Shown piece by piece: positions 59,391 to 64,000 of a stretch of 64,000 nucleotides of DNA. Position 1 is the first letter of the stretch. Each line of letters starts with the position of its first letter. The notes beneath the pieces were generated by a model. It saw only the letters and a list, made by a program, of their open reading frames with translations. It had not been told where the DNA came from and searched no databases. The stretch lies in NCBI GenBank assembly GCA_026936325.1, contig JAPTHN010000015.1, forward strand, positions 18,536,124 to 18,600,123, given 5' to 3'. Both the position numbers and the translations under genes were made by a program. This DNA comes from Platynereis dumerilii (Eukaryota > Annelida > Polychaeta > Phyllodocida > Nereididae).

Positions 59391-61560
59391 AAAAGGGACA
59401 ATAAACTTCCGGAACCAGATTTTATCATTTGATATCCATAATAATTTTCGTACCTCCGTAGAGTCGTCTACCCTTGATCACAAATATTGAACACATCTGC
59501 TTTTTCAAAAGAAATTATATTCCTTTCTAAATCAAGCAACACCCTGTCAAGAAATACCCCCTCGAGAAATTATTTAATTCAAGACTGACCTAAAAGAATT
59601 TATTTTATTTCACCAAAACTTAGCTAGAAATTATTTAGTTAAAAGAACCTCCAGTCCCTCCCCCGCCTTTGAGTTTAACAGGTGGCCCCCCAAAATAGCC
59701 TCATGAGCTAAGAAAATGCCTTCATAATGATCCAAGCTGTCATGGAAACTTCAAAATGTACATTAATATACCACCATAATTATACTCCAATTGTATGAAA
59801 TACTATGTCATATTTGACCATATTTGTCTTTACACTGTACGCCCACCACTGAACTGAGATTTCGTTTAGCCGAAGAAAGGACAAGAAATCCCTTGGAAGC
59901 CAAATCTCGTATTCAACTAATTGTTCTTTTGAGTTTTAGAATCTCCTGTTGAGCAAACAGATCTGTTGTACAAATTCCTCTCAAGATTGGTTTCTCGAAT
60001 AAAACACAGGAAGCAATTTGCTGTTCTGGGTCCGACATCCGATTTAGCCAATCTGTTAATGACGTTAAGAAGATTTCTGCAATAAAACATGATTAATCCA
60101 CTTTGGTGTTTTGAGATCTTGAAATCATGTTGAGTTCATTATTTGTCCTTTGTGTTCTTATTGTATTACGCTGGTTTCCCCACAGAGAGGAGTGCAAAAT
60201 TCCAAGTGGGAGATACTGGTTGTATTATGTACAGCTACGGAGTCGGGAAAGGACCCGATATTTCTTGGATGTCTTGACATTGTATTTATAAAATGCTATG
60301 CCAGTATTCGCACATGGGTTATTGGCTAGATACGTATGGCAGACAAAATGTACAAATTAAGATTTTTCATACAATCTGTACTCCAAACTCTTGCCATGTA
60401 AAACCACTGTATATTTCTGTAAAGATTTGAATTTGGCATTCTTGCAAATTAACATGGGATCTTCTAGTTGTAGCTTGTAAAAGTTCCCGCTTATATTGAA
60501 TTCGGCTAATATACCTTGAAGCCGTCCATCTTAGAATTCAAAATATTGGTTTCCAAAATTTCAAAAGTTATATGTTTATAACCATTTCTTGAATATAATA
60601 ACACAATATTTCATAATAAACCCACTGAGATAACAAATGAAACTTCACACCAGACAATTTTAAGAGGCTGTCTGACCCTTTAAAAACCTGCCAGAAATAT
60701 TTCTGTGTGGCATTGACAACTGATACTGACCAGACCCAATATGCTTGGATATAAAGATAAGCAAAGAATAGGGCAGGTGGATCAGACTGCACTTGTTGAC
60801 AGGTTTCTGACACTTTGTTTATTGGCTGTTGGGAAACATACTGTTCTGGTGGCTCAGTTTTGAAGGTCAATGCAAGGTTTCATGACACTAAAGGTCATGT
60901 TGAAAGTCATTTGACCCCAAGGGCTATTAAGGTGTATTACCTAAGTTTGATGATAAACAAATGCAGGGGTGAAAATGCTTTCTTAGATATTTGGAGTTTT
61001 AGTAATAATAGTAATACATTTCACCACTTATTTTATAAAATAAACTATCATAATGATTCCACGGTGCTTGTATATTTGACAAAACTGCTAAATGTACAAC
61101 GTCCGTATACAAGCTGCTCAGTCCCAATAGCCAGTCGCTAATGTTTTGTATTATTGAAACTGAGTCTGAATAAATCTTTGTATCTTGTATATAGCTGCAA
61201 AAAGACGTTTGTTTACATTTATTCTCATTCTATGATGAGATTACACAAGAATTTTTTTTCAGAATGGACTTCTGTATAAAAAGTTTGCCTGATATTGACA
61301 AAATTTTCAACTTTTGACGACCACCAGCTAACATTCCATTTGTCTGTTTAAACAAAAAAATTTTTAGTGCACTCTATACAGACAAAAGACAGTTTCTGTT
61401 TTGTGTTTGAAGTGTAATTTTGTGAATAAATTATATTCTGCAAATTAAATCGTATTAAGGACATTATTTTTAAAACATGAAAATGCAACATGAACAGATC
61501 TAAGTAAAAGGCATAATAGGAAAAGTTGAAGGATTGAATCATATGCACAGTACATGAAGG
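59390..61560. other. Mostly single-copy DNA, no gene recognised
   Basis: AT-rich. I see no match to the array and no protein motif. Frames of 60-108 codons overlap on both strands (60568-60870 -, 60815-61141 +) without family signatures. Confidence 0.45.
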
Positions 61561-61599
61561 ATTGAAGGTTTAAACCATGAACCGCATAATACACAGACC

Positions 61600-61880
61600 T
61601 GGAGGCTATATCATAGGGTGCAGGTGGAGTAGGTGGACCAAGGTTAATCTATGACGGATTCCAGATCATGCAATCTTTGCTGCTAAGGAAACATGGTGAC
61701 ATGTACACAATTCTTGAAGACCAATATTTCACAGGTGAATGATGACAGACACAGAACAAAGTTTTATTCCTTGACTCAAATTTCTTTGCTGACTCCTAAT
61801 TTGTTTATAAACAGCTTAGGTATTAGTTTGTAATAGGCACTGGGGTCACATGGTATTTAGTTTATCAGTGGGGCATAATT
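61600..61880 (+). repeat. Direct repeat, copy 1 (~280 bp)
   Basis: GGTGGAGTAGGTGGACCAAGG...CCAGATCATGCAATCTT...AATTTGTTTATAAACAG...TTTAGTTTATCAGTG matches 63605-63862 in the same order and orientation with moderate divergence. It is not part of the large unit. It may be a dispersed repeat family or an old local duplication. Confidence 0.8.
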
Positions 61881-62265
61881 TCCTTTTGGTGATAACTGGA
61901 CATTTTGTTCAGAGTTCTGAAATGTTAAAACAATTTGCTGTCAGTCAGATTTTGTCCCAAATTGATTTAAAATTTCAGAACTGCAACCTCTTTATTAGCA
62001 ATAGCCACAACACAAGTATTATTGGGTAAAAAAGATGTTAGCTAGTTGTTAGAAAACGCAGACTCCTGACATTGTGCCAATTATGGTGGGATGGATAGCC
62101 ACCAGAACTTCTTGACCAACTGACATGTTGACAGGCCATCCTTGCATTAAAACTAATATAAGAGCTTACTATATAACACCAACATTTGGTTTGGGACCAA
62201 ATAAAATCAAGAAAGAACACACCATGCCAATTCATCTGTGTATCAATAACCATTGATAAACATGG

Positions 62266-62420
62266 GATGCAGAAAGTTGGTTTCTGAACTTTTGTTGGTG
62301 AAACCTCAGAGGGATTGTAGAGAAACTGAGATGGACTGGTCAGGACGATCGATGGGCTGGATGCTGTGTAACCTACTTTTCTTGGACTGGAAGCAAATGA
62401 AGACGGATGCTGTGTAGTCC
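62266..62420 (-). CDS. Weak candidate host exon (Ser/Pro-rich)
   Basis: On the minus strand a 149-codon frame (62038-62487) is the longest outside repeats. Its middle reads HPSSFASSPRKVGYTASSPS and SPSQFLYNPSEVSPTK, with a composition like a disordered segment of a regulatory protein. A CAG acceptor-like site (TACACAG) lies just before HPSS and a GAG|GTTTCA donor-like site after NPSE. I cannot name the family, and it may be chance. Confidence 0.2.
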
Positions 62421-62489
62421 AGAAGAAATATACATGTTGCTGAGGACCCTCAAACATGCAGGGCAGACAAAACACAGCATCAAGCAAAG

Positions 62490-63600
62490 GGCCAGCGTTT
62501 TATGAGCTTTCTTCACAGCACAGGTCAATAAAAGCCCTGATTAAAGCCATTTTAGGGTAGACTTATCACCCCCAAGGCCTGTGGAGCAGAGCCACACACC
62601 TACATTCCACACAATTGTCCATTGTAGAAGAGCGGCTGTAATTATTACAGCAGGTTGCACAAATTATTGCAACCTGTAATTAAAAGAGTTGTATTTTATT
62701 TCAGAGATAAATCTATATGACATGGCCAGTCTTCTGGATGCCTTTATAGTTGTAGTGGTCGTACCAAGTTTTCTAGGCGCCTTAAGCATTTTACAGCTGA
62801 GTTTTCCAGGTACATTAATTTTAAAAGCATTTTACCTTAGAGGTGCAGCTTTTTGTACACTAAATTGTGTTGTAACTATTTAAATGGATTGAAATGTGAC
62901 AAATTTACAGTAGATTTTAACAGTGTTTTGCTACCAATTCTAGCTTGCATGCTATGGGAATCTCTCTGCATTCCATCTCCCAATAACAAAAACATCCTTT
63001 CATCCATCAGCTGTTTTAATCAAACATGAGATATTACATTTGGCGCCATCATAAGTCTATCAATTATGAGCCACTTCACTTAAATTGGATTCAAGCACAA
63101 CGGAATTGTTTTACCTGATAGCATCTGCTTTAGTTACATGTATGATCTAGTTATGATCTAGTTATTAAAAGCTTCTTTTTAACCTAGTTTGTTAATGGAA
63201 AAGATGGGAGGCAATGTGAAATAGGAAAATACATATGAGCTGAAATTAAATTGTAATAAGAGAATATTACGAGATACATAAAGGAACATCGTGAGAAATT
63301 GCAGTAATATTTATTCAAAGTACATTCATAAAATCTGTAATGATCAGTATGTACTTGCTTCTCAATGAAAGCAATCCTTCCTGACTGAAAAATTTAGCAG
63401 TAACTGTTTAAGATAACAATAGGTGAGACACAAAAACAATAATATTTTTTTATAATATTAATTTATGGAACAACGAAAAAAGAAAGATTAACCAAGAAAT
63501 TATACAAAATGAAGAAGGGAACAACAGACAGTAGTTATCAACATGTTAATGCATGTCTTATTTGTGAAGATTATAGGAAAAATACAAGAACCACAGGCAA
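62490..63600. other. Single-copy DNA, no feature recognised
   Basis: AT-rich between the candidate exon and the second direct repeat. It includes a 64-codon frame (62689-62883) with a hydrophobic stretch (FIVVVVVPSFLGALSILQL) that could be read as a membrane segment but has no support as a gene. Confidence 0.35.
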
Positions 63601-63604
63601 TCAG

Positions 63605-63865
63605 AGCATGGTACAGGTGGAGTAGGTAGAGTAGACCAAGGTTAATCTATGATGCATTCCAGATCATGCAATCTTCTGGTTGACACCACAACATGCACAC
63701 AATTCTTGAGGACAGATATTTCACAGTGGGGTAACATGACAGACATGGAACAATGCTTTGTTCTTAGACTCTTTGTGGAACCCTAATTTGTTTATAAACA
63801 GTTTAGGTAATATTGTGTAATAGCACAGGGGTCATATGGCATTTAGTTTATCAGTAAGATATTGC
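63605..63865 (+). repeat. Direct repeat, copy 2
   Basis: Second copy of 61600-61880, ~2.0 kb downstream, sharing GACCAAGGTTAATCTATGA, CCAGATCATGCAATCTT, TTTGTTTATAAACAG and CATTTAGTTTATCAGT. Confidence 0.8.
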
Positions 63866-64000
63866 TTTCTTTGAGAATGCCTGTTTGTAAAAGTGAAATC
63901 TCTTTTTATTCATGTTAGCATAAAGAAAAAAATATAATACTTATAAAGCCAGTTCTCAATTCTTCTGAGTCAGAGACCAAACTAATTCTATTTGATACAA

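Noticed and set aside
1-64000. CRISPR arrays, operons, prokaryotic promoters or rRNA genes
   Set aside because: No regularly spaced short repeats, no dense ORFs and no rRNA-like stretch. The sequence is eukaryotic in character.
1-64000. LTR retroelements or virus-derived genes
   Set aside because: I saw no paired long terminal repeats, and no protease, integrase, capsid or envelope signature. The RT remnants are of non-LTR type.

Overview
This window looks like gene-poor, AT-rich nuclear DNA of an animal, most plausibly a marine invertebrate. The evidence is non-LTR retrotransposons of CR1/L2 type, many small inverted-repeat DNA transposons, GATA microsatellites and no bacterial-style gene packing. 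An invertebrate deuterostome such as an echinoderm would fit, but nothing in the sequence proves the lineage. I found no convincing intact host gene. Almost every open frame longer than 60 codons lies inside a repeat.

Layout. (1) Bases 1-7490 hold two tandem copies of a ~2.5 kb segment (1-~2460 plus ~4433-4540, and 4857-~7590). The first copy is split by a 5'-truncated LINE with an intact YADD reverse transcriptase frame and by an adjoining inverted-repeat element. (2) Bases 7500-10160 are largely single-copy, with a purine-rich tract and a GC-richer stretch around 8.5-9.9 kb. (3) Bases ~10160-59390 are dominated by a family of large (~5.8 kb) repeat units. Three units run in the + orientation (to ~27.885 kb). 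At ~27.9 kb the orientation flips, and a partial unit plus four more run in the - orientation to ~58.4 kb, followed by a short + fragment. The whole region is a head-to-head array, in effect a very large imperfect inverted repeat.

The array acts as a trap for transposons. Neighbouring units lacking a given insertion serve as natural empty sites, so several insertions can be delimited almost to the base: an 8-bp-TSD hAT-type MITE (16671-16908), an 8-bp-TSD foldback (39349-40017), TA-flanked elements (44255-45656, 47974-48162, 52742-53815, ~23852-25497), a foldback with a GAGT duplication (28350-29848), a nearly full-length but disabled CR1/L2-like LINE (~48785-52132, minus) and two LINE fragments (~10226-10635, ~14280-15255).

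(4) Bases 59390-64000 are mostly single-copy, with a ~280 bp direct repeat (61.6 and 63.6 kb) and one weak candidate exon (minus, ~62.27-62.42 kb).

The most interesting signals are the head-to-head organisation itself, a ~300 bp strongly conserved core in each unit carrying CRE-like and octamer-like motifs, and a ~60-codon frame that stays open in all seven copies where it can be read, including copies with indels. The coding significance of that frame is unproven: its substitutions between two copies look roughly neutral.
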